In this document: piece after piece, positions 21,337 to 29,392 of the stretch | Layout of the letters: each line of letters starts with the position of its first letter | Position numbering within the stretch: position 1 is the stretch's first letter | Position numbers and translations under genes: made by a program | Assembly: GCF_900291985.1 (NCBI RefSeq) | Contig: NZ_LT985980.1 | Coordinates: 832,001-896,000 of the forward strand | Direction of reading: 5' to 3' | DNA length: 64,000 bases | Origin: Lysinibacillus timonensis | Lineage (GTDB): Bacteria > Bacillota > Bacilli > Bacillales_A > Planococcaceae | The notes under the pieces: generated by a model | Database searches by the model: none | What the model was told of the DNA's origin: nothing | What the model saw: the letters and a program-made list of their open reading frames with translations, nothing else

Positions 21337-21414
21337 ATGAATACCCCCACATTTTACTTTTAATCTAGTTTAGACTTAATTTATATGGGATGCAATGCAA
21401 GAACAATATTTCCA

Positions 21415-22113
21415 TTATTTTATAGAGATAAATTCTTTTAATTTTTCAAACGTCTTATCACCAATCCCTGAAACATTTTTTAACTCATCAATGGTTTTAA
21501 ATTGACCATTTTCCTCTCGGAAAGAAATGATGGCCTGAGCTTTTGATGGTCCAATGCCCGGTAGCGAAGTTAGTTCCGTTTCATCGGCAAGGTTAATGTT
21601 CACCTTCGCTTGAGTGCCATTAGGTTTTGACGAAGGCGTGGTAACGACCTGTCCAAAATTCACATCATCTAATGATTCTCCCTTTTTTGGTATATATATA
21701 AGCATCTCGTCTTGGACTTTTTGTGAGAGATTTACAAATTCAGTTTGTGCTCCATCTAGAAAACCACCAGCCATATCAATGGCATCGATAATTCGGTCAT
21801 TAGAGTCAAGTTCATAGACACCGGGGGATTTTACCGCGCCTTTTATATCAACTAGCACTTGATGATTTAACTCTTCTTCGTAACGAACTTGTTCTTGCTC
21901 TACTTGGGTTGTATGTTGTTCAGTCTCTAAAGGAATTGTCGTAATTAGTTCCGTTTCGGAAACACGAGGATCATTTGGTTGAAGGATAAAATAAAGAATA
22001 GCAACAGAAAGTATACCGGGGAAAAGTACACTTAATCCATACTTTTTGACAAAACTCTGGATAATGAAACACCTACTTTCCAGAGGTAAATCATATGGAG
22101 ATAATAATATCAT
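21415..22113 (-). CDS. comEA: Competence DNA receptor ComEA
   Basis: ComEA is the membrane-anchored receptor that binds double-stranded DNA during transformation. It has one transmembrane segment (about 26-45), a SLBB domain (about 88-140, VDIKGAVKSPGVYEL) and a double helix-hairpin-helix DNA-binding domain (about 170-230, TSLPGIGPSKAQAI and VSGIGDKTFEKL). The ATG start has AAGAAGGT ten bases upstream, but a second binding site (AGTAGGTG) in front of an ATT codon about 16 residues later would give an N-terminus closer in length to B. subtilis ComEA. Both sites lie in a large inverted repeat. comER, next to comEA in B. subtilis, is absent. Confidence 0.92.
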   Translation of the reverse strand: MILLSPYDLPLESRCFIIQSFVKKYGLSVLFPGILSVAILYFILQPNDPRVSETELITTIPLETEQHTTQVEQEQVRYEEELNHQVLVDIKGAVKSPGVYELDSNDRIIDAIDMAGGFLDGAQTEFVNLSQKVQDEMLIYIPKKGESLDDVNFGQVVTTPSSKPNGTQAKVNINLADETELTSLPGIGPSKAQAIISFREENGQFKTIDELKNVSGIGDKTFEKLKEFISIK

Positions 22114-22151
22114 ACAAAATTTACCTTCTTTTGAAAAGGTGTTTCATTATC
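22060..22151 (-). repeat. Long inverted repeat across the comEA translation start
   Basis: GATAATGAAACACCT (22060-22074) pairs perfectly with 22137-22151, and AGGTAAAT (22084-22091) pairs with 22119-22126. In comEA mRNA the arms hold both candidate ribosome binding sites, and the ATG at 22113 lies in the loop. No T tract follows, so this is not a simple terminator for yqeM. Confidence 0.75.
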
Positions 22152-22167
22152 TAATTTATTCTCATGA

Positions 22168-22908
22168 TTATTTAATGGCACGAATAAAAATTCTTTCACT
22201 ATCCAATTCGGGTGTTTCGTCGGTAAAATCAGCAGTAATTGTAATATTTGAAAAACCAATTTGTCGTAACCATTCTGCATAGTATTCTACAGGATATGTT
22301 CTTTGAACATGTTCCTCATCAAAACGATTATACAGTCCAGTACTATCATCTTTTACAAAGAAAGTCATATGATGATAAACTGAATGTTCAAATTCGCCTT
22401 CTTCAGTATGCCAAACATAAAGAATGTTATGATTATCAAATGTAAAAGGGCTTTCCATAAAGATTTCGTTCATCTTGTATAACGAATGAACGTCGAAAAA
22501 TAACTGTCCACCTTTACGTAAAGCATTGTAAGCACGATGTAACGTTTCAATAACTTGCTGTTCACTTAATAAGTAATTAATTGAGTCGATTGGAATTGTT
22601 AGAACATCGTATTCCTCAAATCCTTCTAACTCATCCATAGACATTTGATAAAAGGGAATAAGCATACCTTCAGATTGTGCTCTATCAGAGGCAATAGAAA
22701 GCATTTCTTCAGATAAATCAATGCCACTCACGCTATATCCTGCTTTATAGAATTTTAGTGAAAGTGTACCTGTACCGCAGCCTATATCAAGAAGCTTAGG
22801 ATAATCTTTGCTTGGAGCAAACTGGCTTACCCATTCTACATATTTTTCATATGGTACATCTTGCATCAGTTGATCATATACTGATGCAAATTTTACATAG
22901 CTGCTCAT
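22168..22908 (-). CDS. yqeM: Class I SAM-dependent methyltransferase YqeM
   Basis: A 246-residue methyltransferase with motif I LLDIGCGTGTLSL (about 40-52), then GIDLSEEM and a C-terminal insertion with Tyr/His-rich beta strands. The substrate of the YqeM family is not known to me. Its start overlaps the rsfS stop by four bases (ATGA), so it is translationally coupled as the last gene of the yqeG-to-yqeM operon. Confidence 0.88.
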   Translation of the reverse strand: MSSYVKFASVYDQLMQDVPYEKYVEWVSQFAPSKDYPKLLDIGCGTGTLSLKFYKAGYSVSGIDLSEEMLSIASDRAQSEGMLIPFYQMSMDELEGFEEYDVLTIPIDSINYLLSEQQVIETLHRAYNALRKGGQLFFDVHSLYKMNEIFMESPFTFDNHNILYVWHTEEGEFEHSVYHHMTFFVKDDSTGLYNRFDEEHVQRTYPVEYYAEWLRQIGFSNITITADFTDETPELDSERIFIRAIK

Positions 22909-23255
22909 AGCTCAACACTTGGCGCGTCCATCTGAGGTGCATCACCCCATAAGCGTTCTAAATTATAGAATACACGTTCATCTTTATGGAAAATGTGCAC
23001 TACAACATCACCAAGATCTACTAGAATCCAACGCGCAGAATCGAATCCTTCTATTCTTTTTACTTCAAACCCATTTTCATGTGCCTTTTCCTGAACTTCG
23101 CGGGCTATCGCTTGAATTTGTCGATCCGAATTCCCGTGACAAATAATAAAATAATCTGCCAGCAATGAAATATTTTGCATATTTAATACAACAATATCCT
23201 CTGCGCGTTTGTCATCAATTGCCTTATAAGCAACTTGTAATAAAGTCTCTGTCAT
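22905..23255 (-). CDS. rsfS: Ribosomal silencing factor RsfS
   Basis: RsfS binds L14 on the 50S subunit and blocks subunit joining when cells are starved. The 116-residue protein carries the family pattern DIVVLNMQNISLLADYFIICHGNSDRQ split over strands 1-3 and ends with VVVHIF and YNLERLWGDAP. It sits between yqeK and yqeM, the conserved nadD-yqeK-rsfS order. Confidence 0.96.
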   Translation of the reverse strand: MTETLLQVAYKAIDDKRAEDIVVLNMQNISLLADYFIICHGNSDRQIQAIAREVQEKAHENGFEVKRIEGFDSARWILVDLGDVVVHIFHKDERVFYNLERLWGDAPQMDAPSVEL

Positions 23256-23312
23256 TCTTTCACTATTCCTCTCTTCTCTTTATATTATTAATATTTTATT
23301 TATTGAACTAAT

Positions 23313-23873
23313 TTAATCTATTTCAATTAAATCGTTATAGCATTCAATGGAAACAGGAAATATCTTTTGTTTACTGTTCACTAAAAAAGCAATTGAATGT
23401 CTAATACATGCCCTCATTGCTTTATCTAGATCTTTTTCTGCCTTCTTACGTAACTTGTCAACACCGTCAAACCTGCGATTAGGTTCAATCATGTCAGCAA
23501 TGTATATTATTTTTTCTAACTTAGACATACCCGCTCTTCCGGTAGTATGGAAACGAATTGCATTTAAAATGTCCTGATTATTAATTTTAAATTCATTTTC
23601 AGCAATCCATGCACCAACAGGGCCATGTAAAATCTCTGAACCCCAGCCAATTAATCTGGTTTCTAAGTTATGTTCTTTTATAATTTGATTCATCCAGTTC
23701 TCATCTGAATATTTAGCTATATCATGTAAGATTGCTGCTGTTTCAGCCGCTTCTTTATCTTCCCCATATTTTTCAGCTAAATAAATGGCCGTTTCCATTA
23801 CGCCAATAGTATGAATATATCTTTTTTCAGGCATACGTGGTTTAATGGCTTGCAAGTACTCATCGCGTCCCAT
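23313..23873 (-). CDS. yqeK: YqeK family HD-domain hydrolase (Ap4A hydrolase)
   Basis: YqeK proteins are HD-domain metal enzymes shown in Gram-positives to split diadenosine tetraphosphate symmetrically into two ADP. Using the ATG at 23873 (GGAAGGTC upstream), the metal ligands are His21 (RYIHTIGV) and His50-Asp51 (ILHDIAKYS), with HTTGRAGM later. The product has 186 residues. The first 14 bases overlap the end of nadD. Longer in-frame starts lie inside nadD and lack a binding site. Confidence 0.93.
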   Translation of the reverse strand: MGRDEYLQAIKPRMPEKRYIHTIGVMETAIYLAEKYGEDKEAAETAAILHDIAKYSDENWMNQIIKEHNLETRLIGWGSEILHGPVGAWIAENEFKINNQDILNAIRFHTTGRAGMSKLEKIIYIADMIEPNRRFDGVDKLRKKAEKDLDKAMRACIRHSIAFLVNSKQKIFPVSIECYNDLIEID

Positions 23874-24432
23874 ATAGACCTTCCTTTCGAATGTAAGACT
23901 CCACACCATCTGGAAGTAAAAATTTTAATGTACCCCCTGTAGCTAGTCTATTCCTAATCATAGTTGAAGATAAGTTAATTTCAGGTGCTTCGATAATGGA
24001 GACATCATAATTAGATGCAGATTTTGATCCTGGACGCCTTAATCCAACAAATTTAACAAGTTTACTTAATTCATCAATGTGATACCATGTGTGAAGCGAA
24101 TCAATCATGTCACCACCAATAATGAAATAAAATTGTACAGCTGGTTCACGACTCACTAATTCGACCATTGTATTATAAGTATAAGAAATACCACCGCGCT
24201 CAACTTCAATTTTTTCCACCTTAAAGTGAGGATACGGTTCTGTTGTAATTTCTACCATACGAACTCTTTCCTCAATCGTTGCATCTGTATCTACAAATTT
24301 ATGTGGCGCAATGGCGTTTGGCATAAACCGGACTTCATCTAGACCTAGGGCACTATATGCCTCATTAGCCATAATTAAATGTCCGATGTGGGGAGGATTA
24401 AACGTTCCACCTAAAATGCCAACTTTTTTCAT
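23860..24432 (-). CDS. nadD: Nicotinate-nucleotide adenylyltransferase
   Basis: NadD makes nicotinate adenine dinucleotide from NaMN and ATP in NAD synthesis. The ATG at 24432 (AAGGTG nine bases upstream) gives MKKVGILGGTFNPPHIGH, the nucleotidyltransferase signature, and INLSSTMIRNRL near the C-terminus is the second ATP-binding motif. The length is 190 residues. It follows yhbY and overlaps yqeK. Confidence 0.96.
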   Translation of the reverse strand: MKKVGILGGTFNPPHIGHLIMANEAYSALGLDEVRFMPNAIAPHKFVDTDATIEERVRMVEITTEPYPHFKVEKIEVERGGISYTYNTMVELVSREPAVQFYFIIGGDMIDSLHTWYHIDELSKLVKFVGLRRPGSKSASNYDVSIIEAPEINLSSTMIRNRLATGGTLKFLLPDGVESYIRKEGLYGTR

Positions 24433-24445
24433 ATCGAACAACACC

Positions 24446-24751
24446 TTACTTTTTGTTTGCTTTAGGCAATTGAATTTTTTTATTATTTTTAGATTCTTTA
24501 TACAATACAACCGTAAGTCCAATAAGCTGAACAAGTTCAGAGTTTGTCCCTTCAGCTAAACTTTCTGCAACCTCATGTTTTTCATCTTCACAATTATCTA
24601 AAATTCGAACTTTCAAAAGTTCTCTCGCTTCTAATGCGTCACTAATTTGACGTAACATTTGTTCATTTACTCCACCTTTACCAACTTGGAATATTGGTGT
24701 TAGATGATGTGCTTCCGCTCTTAAAAATCTTTTTTGTTTACCTGTTAACAT
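24446..24751 (-). CDS. yhbY: YhbY-type (CRM domain) ribosome assembly RNA-binding protein
   Basis: This 101-residue protein is a single CRM domain, with LTGKQKRFLRAEAHHLTPIF at the N-terminus and the GKGGVNEQ loop near 24-31. Family members bind pre-50S particles. A C-terminal lysine-rich tail (KESKNNKKIQLPKANKK) extends the domain. It lies in the yqeG-yqeH-aroE-yhbY-nadD operon of Bacillales (called yqeI in B. subtilis). Confidence 0.94.
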   Translation of the reverse strand: MLTGKQKRFLRAEAHHLTPIFQVGKGGVNEQMLRQISDALEARELLKVRILDNCEDEKHEVAESLAEGTNSELVQLIGLTVVLYKESKNNKKIQLPKANKK

Positions 24752-24799
24752 AATTAATGTATTTCCTCCTAGATGTCAGTAACGTTGCTTAATTCAAAA

Positions 24800-25630
24800 T
24801 TACGCTTCATTTAACTGTTCTGTTATTCTTTCAATCATCGTATTTGTATCTGGATATTCGTCAAGCCAATGTTCGTAAGCAATCGCTCCTTGGTGCACAA
24901 ACATCCCAACACCAGTTACTACTGTTGCACCAATAGATTTTGCATGTTGTAAAAACGGTGTCATTATTGGGTTATAAACTATATCAGCCGCTACTGCATC
25001 TGGTGACATCTTTTCAATTGCAAATGGTAAATCAACAGTGCCATATACCATACCGGCTGATGTGGCTTGTATTAAGATTTTAAATTGATCTAGTTTAGTA
25101 CTTGCTTCGTCATTCGTAATGACTTCACCTGTACCTAGTGCATCAATAATCTCTTGTGCTTTTGAAACTGTTCTATTGGTTACAAATATATTCGAATAGC
25201 CATATTTCTTTAAAGCGAATGCGATACCTCTAGCTGCACCACCCGCACCAATTATTAAAACAGAACAATCTCGATGTTCTTCACCTATTTTTCCCTCTAA
25301 TGACCTTACAAATCCATCACCATCTGTATTAAAACCTTTTAAATTTCCATTTTGTAATCTTACAACTACATTTACGGCACCCATTTGTTTTGCTGACTCA
25401 TCAATCTCATCTAAATAAGGAATGATAGATGATTTATGTGGTATCGTTACACAAAAACCACTTATACCTAATAATTTTAAAGAAGCGACGGCTTTTTCTA
25501 AATCTTCTTCTCTCACTTTAATTGGAATGAATGTAGCATCTACCTCATTTTGTTCATACCAATAATTATGCATTTCAGGCGATTTCGATTGTGCAATTGG
25601 ATCACCAATTACAGCAAACCATTTCTTCAT
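24800..25630 (-). CDS. aroE: Shikimate dehydrogenase (NADP+)
   Basis: AroE reduces 3-dehydroshikimate to shikimate in aromatic amino acid synthesis. The catalytic lysine is Lys66 in TIPHKSSI; the partner aspartate is in NTDGDGF near 103; the NADP-binding loop is GAGGAARG near 128. The 276-residue length is usual. It lies in the ribosome-assembly operon, as in B. subtilis. Confidence 0.97.
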   Translation of the reverse strand: MKKWFAVIGDPIAQSKSPEMHNYWYEQNEVDATFIPIKVREEDLEKAVASLKLLGISGFCVTIPHKSSIIPYLDEIDESAKQMGAVNVVVRLQNGNLKGFNTDGDGFVRSLEGKIGEEHRDCSVLIIGAGGAARGIAFALKKYGYSNIFVTNRTVSKAQEIIDALGTGEVITNDEASTKLDQFKILIQATSAGMVYGTVDLPFAIEKMSPDAVAADIVYNPIMTPFLQHAKSIGATVVTGVGMFVHQGAIAYEHWLDEYPDTNTMIERITEQLNEA

Positions 25631-25677
25631 TTCCCCATACCTCTTCTCTTTATATTTATAAATTTAACTTAGTAAAG

Positions 25678-26781
25678 TTATATTAAAGACGGACGGATAA
25701 AGACTTCTACTCCTTTTGGTGCATGGGCTGCGATTACAACATTTGGATGTTGAACAGTAATCCAACCGAGGCCGGAAATCACAACATCTGTTTTACCCTC
25801 TTTAATAGAGAATTCATGACGTACTAGTTCAGGTAGCTGGCTAATATATTTAGATGAAGGTGGTGATAACAATTCTCCCTTATGTTCATCATATAAGGTA
25901 TCAGCTTTTTCTATTTTGGTACGATGAATCGGTAATTCATTTGCAACATGAACCGTGAAAGCGGATCGTTCTCCTTTAATGAAATCAAATCTGGCTAGTG
26001 CACCAATAAATAAAGTTTGACCTTCATTTTGTTGATACACTTTTGGTTTAATTTCTTTTTTCGGTGTGATGTATTTTAGCTCGCTTGTGTCGATATGATG
26101 AGCCATTTGATGGTGGTTAATAATTCCAGGTGTATCGAACAGTGCAGCTCCATCATCTAAAGGAATTTCAATCATATCAAGTGTAGTCCCAGGGAAGTGC
26201 GATGTTGTAATTACATTACCTTCACCTGTAGCTTGTTTAATTACACGGTTTATAAAGGTTGATTTTCCAACGTTTGTACATCCTACAACGTAAACGTTTT
26301 TTTGATTTCTATATTGTTCAATAGCTTCGATAACTTCCTGAATACCAAATCCCTTATGAGCGCTTACTAATAGTACGTCAATGGGTTGTAGTCCTAAAGC
26401 CTTCGATTCACGCTTAATCCAATTAATTACTTTTTTAGGCTTTACAGATTTAGGCAATAAGTCTGCTTTATTTGCCACTAATAGAACAGGATTATTCCCA
26501 ACAAAACGATGTAAACCAGGAAGCCAGCTACCATTAAAATCAAAGATATCTACGATTTTAACAATTAGACCTTGTTGTGAACCAAGTCCATTTAAAATAC
26601 GTAAAAAATCATCATCGGTAAGACTTACTGGTTGAATTTCATTATAGTTTTTTAAGCGGAAACAGCGCTGACATATAACTGTTTCTTTTTCCAAAGAGGA
26701 CGCTGGTGTATACCCTACATCTTCTGGATTGTCTGTCTGAATTACTGCACCACAACCTATGCAATGTAGTACCTCTGTCAT
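25678..26781 (-). CDS. yqeH: Ribosome biogenesis GTPase YqeH
   Basis: YqeH is a circularly permuted GTPase needed for 30S assembly. The zinc finger is formed by Cys7, Cys10, Cys37 and Cys40; then come, in permuted order, NKADLLPKS (G4), SAHKGFG (G5), GCTNVGKSTF (G1) and DTPGI (G3), and a C-terminal RNA-binding region. The ATG at 26781 overlaps the yqeG stop by four bases (ATGA) and has GGGAGG upstream; the longer in-frame start is rejected. Confidence 0.96.
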   Translation of the reverse strand: MTEVLHCIGCGAVIQTDNPEDVGYTPASSLEKETVICQRCFRLKNYNEIQPVSLTDDDFLRILNGLGSQQGLIVKIVDIFDFNGSWLPGLHRFVGNNPVLLVANKADLLPKSVKPKKVINWIKRESKALGLQPIDVLLVSAHKGFGIQEVIEAIEQYRNQKNVYVVGCTNVGKSTFINRVIKQATGEGNVITTSHFPGTTLDMIEIPLDDGAALFDTPGIINHHQMAHHIDTSELKYITPKKEIKPKVYQQNEGQTLFIGALARFDFIKGERSAFTVHVANELPIHRTKIEKADTLYDEHKGELLSPPSSKYISQLPELVRHEFSIKEGKTDVVISGLGWITVQHPNVVIAAHAPKGVEVFIRPSLI

Positions 26782-27299
26782 TCTTTTTCCTCCCAAGTTT
26801 TAATTCCTCTTCGCTTTAATGAGTTAAATACACGACGTTCAACAAAGCGATTAAATTTTGTTACCATTCCATCGGATTCTGCAACTGGCCGAACTAAAAT
26901 TGTATATAATTTTAGACGATTTGCCCCCATTATGTCAGTTAACAATTGATCGCCTACCATTACAACTTCATGGCGTTCTAATTTTAGTAGTTTTAAAGCA
27001 GCAAGATATGCAGCTCCTAAAGGTTTTCTTGCCTTATAGATGAAAGGTATTCCTAATGGTTCGGCAAATCGTTTAACTCTCTCTTCATTGTTGTTTGAAG
27101 CTATAATAATTTTTATACCTGCTTCTTCCAATCCCTTCATCCAGTTTGCAATTTCTTCAGTCGCATCGTGTCGGTTCCATTCAATTAACGTGTTATCTAA
27201 ATCAGTAATAATTCCTTTAATCCCCAATTCTTTTAACCTTTTCGGAGTAATTTCATATACTGATGTTACAAACTCTTTTGGTAATAAAAAATTATACAA
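26778..27299 (-). CDS. yqeG: HAD-superfamily phosphatase YqeG
   Basis: A 173-residue HAD family IIIA phosphatase. Motif I is Asp33-Leu-Asp35-Asn-Thr (ITDLDNTLIEW), motif II is IIASNNNEE, and motif III is VVMVGDQLLTDIMGANR. Its substrate is not established; related enzymes act on phosphatidylglycerophosphate. The start is TTG (27299), eight bases after AAGGGG; no in-frame ATG is as well placed. It is the first gene of the yqeG-to-yqeM operon and is divergent from sigK. Confidence 0.92.
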   Translation of the reverse strand: MYNFLLPKEFVTSVYEITPKRLKELGIKGIITDLDNTLIEWNRHDATEEIANWMKGLEEAGIKIIIASNNNEERVKRFAEPLGIPFIYKARKPLGAAYLAALKLLKLERHEVVMVGDQLLTDIMGANRLKLYTILVRPVAESDGMVTKFNRFVERRVFNSLKRRGIKTWEEKE

Positions 27300-27468
27300 C
27301 GATGATACCCCTTCAATAAATTTTATTATTTGATTATATCATAATGCTATAGTTTGTCCTATTTCTGTAACCACTTTTCTTGCATATTGTAGGTAATTGA
27401 TAAAAATTTGCCATTTTTAATTCATCTGTCATTTTTTACTGTTGTATAATGTTTTTCTTTAAGTATTT

Positions 27469-27497
27469 TCATTTTCACGCGGTAACAATCATATAAT
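27469..27497 (+). promoter_or_regulatory. Sigma-E-like promoter of sigK
   Basis: TCATTTT (27469-27475), 14 bases, then CATATAAT (27490-27497). This fits six of seven bases of my recalled sigma-E -35 consensus and seven of eight of the -10 consensus (CATACAnT), matching mother-cell expression of sigK. CATATAATG also nearly fits the sigma-K -10. Confidence 0.5.
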
Positions 27498-27525
27498 GTC
27501 GAAAAAGGTAGAAAGGATGGCGTAA

Positions 27526-28263
27526 CTGAGCGGAATCTTTGCGTCACTCATGCAGCTTTGGTTAGATATCCCTTCTTTCCTTGGATATCTTAAGGGGCAA
27601 GCTTTTCATAGGCCATTTACAAAAGAAGAAGAGGCAAAGGCAATTGAACGATTTATGGCTGGTGATGAACAAGCCCGCCTTGATTTAATTGAACGAAACA
27701 TGAGACTAGTTGCTCATGTCGTTAAAAAGTTCCATCCTGCACATGAACAATTGGATGATTACATCTCAATCGGAACAATTGGGTTAATGAAAGCTGTAAG
27801 CAGTTATACCCCTGATAAGAAAACAAGGCTTGCCACTTATGCTGCAAGGTGTATCGAAAATGAAATATTGATGCATTTACGTGCACAAAAAAAAGTTCAA
27901 AAAGATGTTTCATTGTTTGAGCCAATTGGAGTCGATAAAGAAGGCCAATCGTTACAAATTCGCGATCTTTTGCAAATGGATGAACAACCAGCAATAGATA
28001 AGATTGAGCAAAAGGAAAGCTTTGAGCAACTTTATGAGTATTTAAATACTCTAGAACCCCGTGAATTAGAAATTATTGTGTATCGCTATGGATTAAATAA
28101 TAATGATCCTTTAACTCAAAAGGAGATTGCAAAAAAGTTAAAAATTTCAAGAAGCTATGTATCACGAATAGAAAAACGTGCTCTTGTAAAACTTTACCAA
28201 CAATTTAAACATAATCAAATTCAAAATGAAAAAGAAAAAGAGAAAAATAAACAACAACAATAA
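27526..28263 (+). CDS. sigK: RNA polymerase sigma-K factor precursor (pro-sigma-K), CTG start
   Basis: Sigma-K drives late mother-cell gene expression in sporulation and is made as an inactive precursor. Regions 2 to 4 are clear: LIERNMRLVAHVVKKF, YISIGTIGLMKAV, TYAARCIENEILMHLRA, and ISRSYVSRIEKRALVKL. The first ATG (27550) would remove much of the pro-sequence. A CTG at 27526, eight bases after AAAGGA, restores an N-terminus (GIFASL, then FLGYLKGQAF) that aligns without gaps to B. subtilis pro-sigma-K, with the Tyr after about 20 residues where SpoIVFB cuts. A stop precedes the CTG directly. The gene is uninterrupted: no skin element. A strong terminator follows. Confidence 0.93.
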   Translation: MSGIFASLMQLWLDIPSFLGYLKGQAFHRPFTKEEEAKAIERFMAGDEQARLDLIERNMRLVAHVVKKFHPAHEQLDDYISIGTIGLMKAVSSYTPDKKTRLATYAARCIENEILMHLRAQKKVQKDVSLFEPIGVDKEGQSLQIRDLLQMDEQPAIDKIEQKESFEQLYEYLNTLEPRELEIIVYRYGLNNNDPLTQKEIAKKLKISRSYVSRIEKRALVKLYQQFKHNQIQNEKEKEKNKQQQ

Positions 28264-28306
28264 AAATGACTCATTTAAGACTTTTTGTCTTAAATGAGTC
28301 ATTTTA
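28263..28306 (+). terminator. Terminator after sigK
   Basis: A perfect 19-bp stem (AAAATGACTCATTTAAGAC and its complement, loop TTTTT) starts at the sigK stop codon and is followed by TTTTAAATTT. Confidence 0.9.
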
Positions 28307-28337
28307 AATTTAATCCTCATATTGAAAGTTCATAATA

Positions 28338-28427
28338 TTATTTAATTGGTTCTTCATTAGCTCCGAAATAAGCAATAATCCCAACTAATGCTGTGATACA
28401 AACTGAAGCGGCCATAATTAATAACAT
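28338..28427 (-). CDS. Hypothetical 29-residue hydrophobic microprotein
   Basis: The sequence between sigK and mtnN holds a short reading frame with an excellent Shine-Dalgarno site (GAGGGGAG, eight bases before the ATG). The product begins MLLIMAASVCITALVGIIAY and ends FGANEEPIK: one predicted membrane helix (about 2-22) with a short acidic tail. This is the make-up of a single-span regulatory microprotein. I do not recognise a family. A possible promoter (TTGACG, 18 bases, TAATAT) lies upstream. The rest of the 28307-28636 interval holds only an imperfect hairpin at about 28582-28634. Confidence 0.5.
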   Translation of the reverse strand: MLLIMAASVCITALVGIIAYFGANEEPIK

Positions 28428-28636
28428 TGACCATTCTCCCCTCTCTGTTTTACTTCTTTAATATCGTAACACTTGTAATTATATATTACTGTTAATTTTT
28501 TCACACCGTCAAGGTGCTTTCTAAATAATATACGTTAAAATGTATAGTATTATTTAATAAGATTCTTACTCAAAGGACAAATGAACTTATTGTATGCAAA
28601 AACAGTCTTATACTGCATTTTGCTTAATAGTTCAAA

Positions 28637-29329
28637 TTACAGTTTTGAAATTGTTTTTAATACTATTTCAGTTGAATGTTTTGCTGCAACAGGTAAAAAT
28701 TCATCAAAACTTATATTTGACTCTTTTCCTGCAATGTCAGATAAAGCTCTAATTACTACAAATGGTGTTTTGAATTGATAGCAAACTTGAGCAACAGCAG
28801 CAGCTTCCATTTCAACTGCTTTCATTTGAGGAAAGTATTGACGTACTTTTTCAACGCGCACAGGATCGTTCATAAATGAATCACCTGAACAAATTAACCC
28901 AACCCCATATTGATGTTCTCCTATTTCAGAAACAGCTTCGATTGCTATATCCATTAAACGTGCATCTGATTTGAATGCTGGAGGCATTTGTGGCACTTGC
29001 CCCATTTCATAATCGAAAATTGTAACATCTACGTCATGATGACGTACTTCATCAGAAATGACTACTGCACCAACTTCTAAGCTTGGATCATACCCCCCTG
29101 CAGAGCCAGTATTGATGACTACATCAGGTTTGAACTCATATAACAATACTGTTGTACTCATGGCAGCATTAACTTTACCAATTCCACTTTTTAAAAGTAC
29201 AATTTCCTTACCGTTATATGTACCTGTTGTATATTGACTGTTTGCAATCGTCTTCGTTTCTGTACCCTCAAGTGCATCTCTTAACAGTTCTACTTCTTCT
29301 TCCATTGCACCTATTACTGCTATTTTCAT
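28637..29329 (-). CDS. mtnN: 5'-methylthioadenosine/S-adenosylhomocysteine nucleosidase
   Basis: MtnN cleaves methylthioadenosine and S-adenosylhomocysteine to adenine plus the thioribose, part of methionine salvage and SAM by-product removal. The 230-residue protein has [10 protein letters not shown] (Glu12 region), [11 protein letters not shown] with the ribose-binding glutamate, and the catalytic aspartate in RALSDIAG. It follows yrrS by 63 bases. The neighbouring yrrT-mccA-mccB genes of B. subtilis are not present in this window. Confidence 0.96.
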   Translation of the reverse strand: MKIAVIGAMEEEVELLRDALEGTETKTIANSQYTTGTYNGKEIVLLKSGIGKVNAAMSTTVLLYEFKPDVVINTGSAGGYDPSLEVGAVVISDEVRHHDVDVTIFDYEMGQVPQMPPAFKSDARLMDIAIEAVSEIGEHQYGVGLICSGDSFMNDPVRVEKVRQYFPQMKAVEMEAAAVAQVCYQFKTPFVVIRALSDIAGKESNISFDEFLPVAAKHSTEIVLKTISKL

Positions 29330-29392
29330 GGTTAACCTCCAAATGTTATGTTAATTCATAGTAGCGAAAAGTTTACAACTATTTAACATCAA

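Noticed and set aside
27526-28263. sigK as a truncated or damaged gene because the first ATG loses the pro-sequence
   Set aside because: The CTG start with a well-placed binding site restores a full, gap-free pro-sequence, so damage is not needed to explain it.
28400-28441. Alternative start ATGGTCAATG for the microprotein in another frame
   Set aside because: It would place the ATG too close to the binding site and gives a peptide without any membrane or other pattern.
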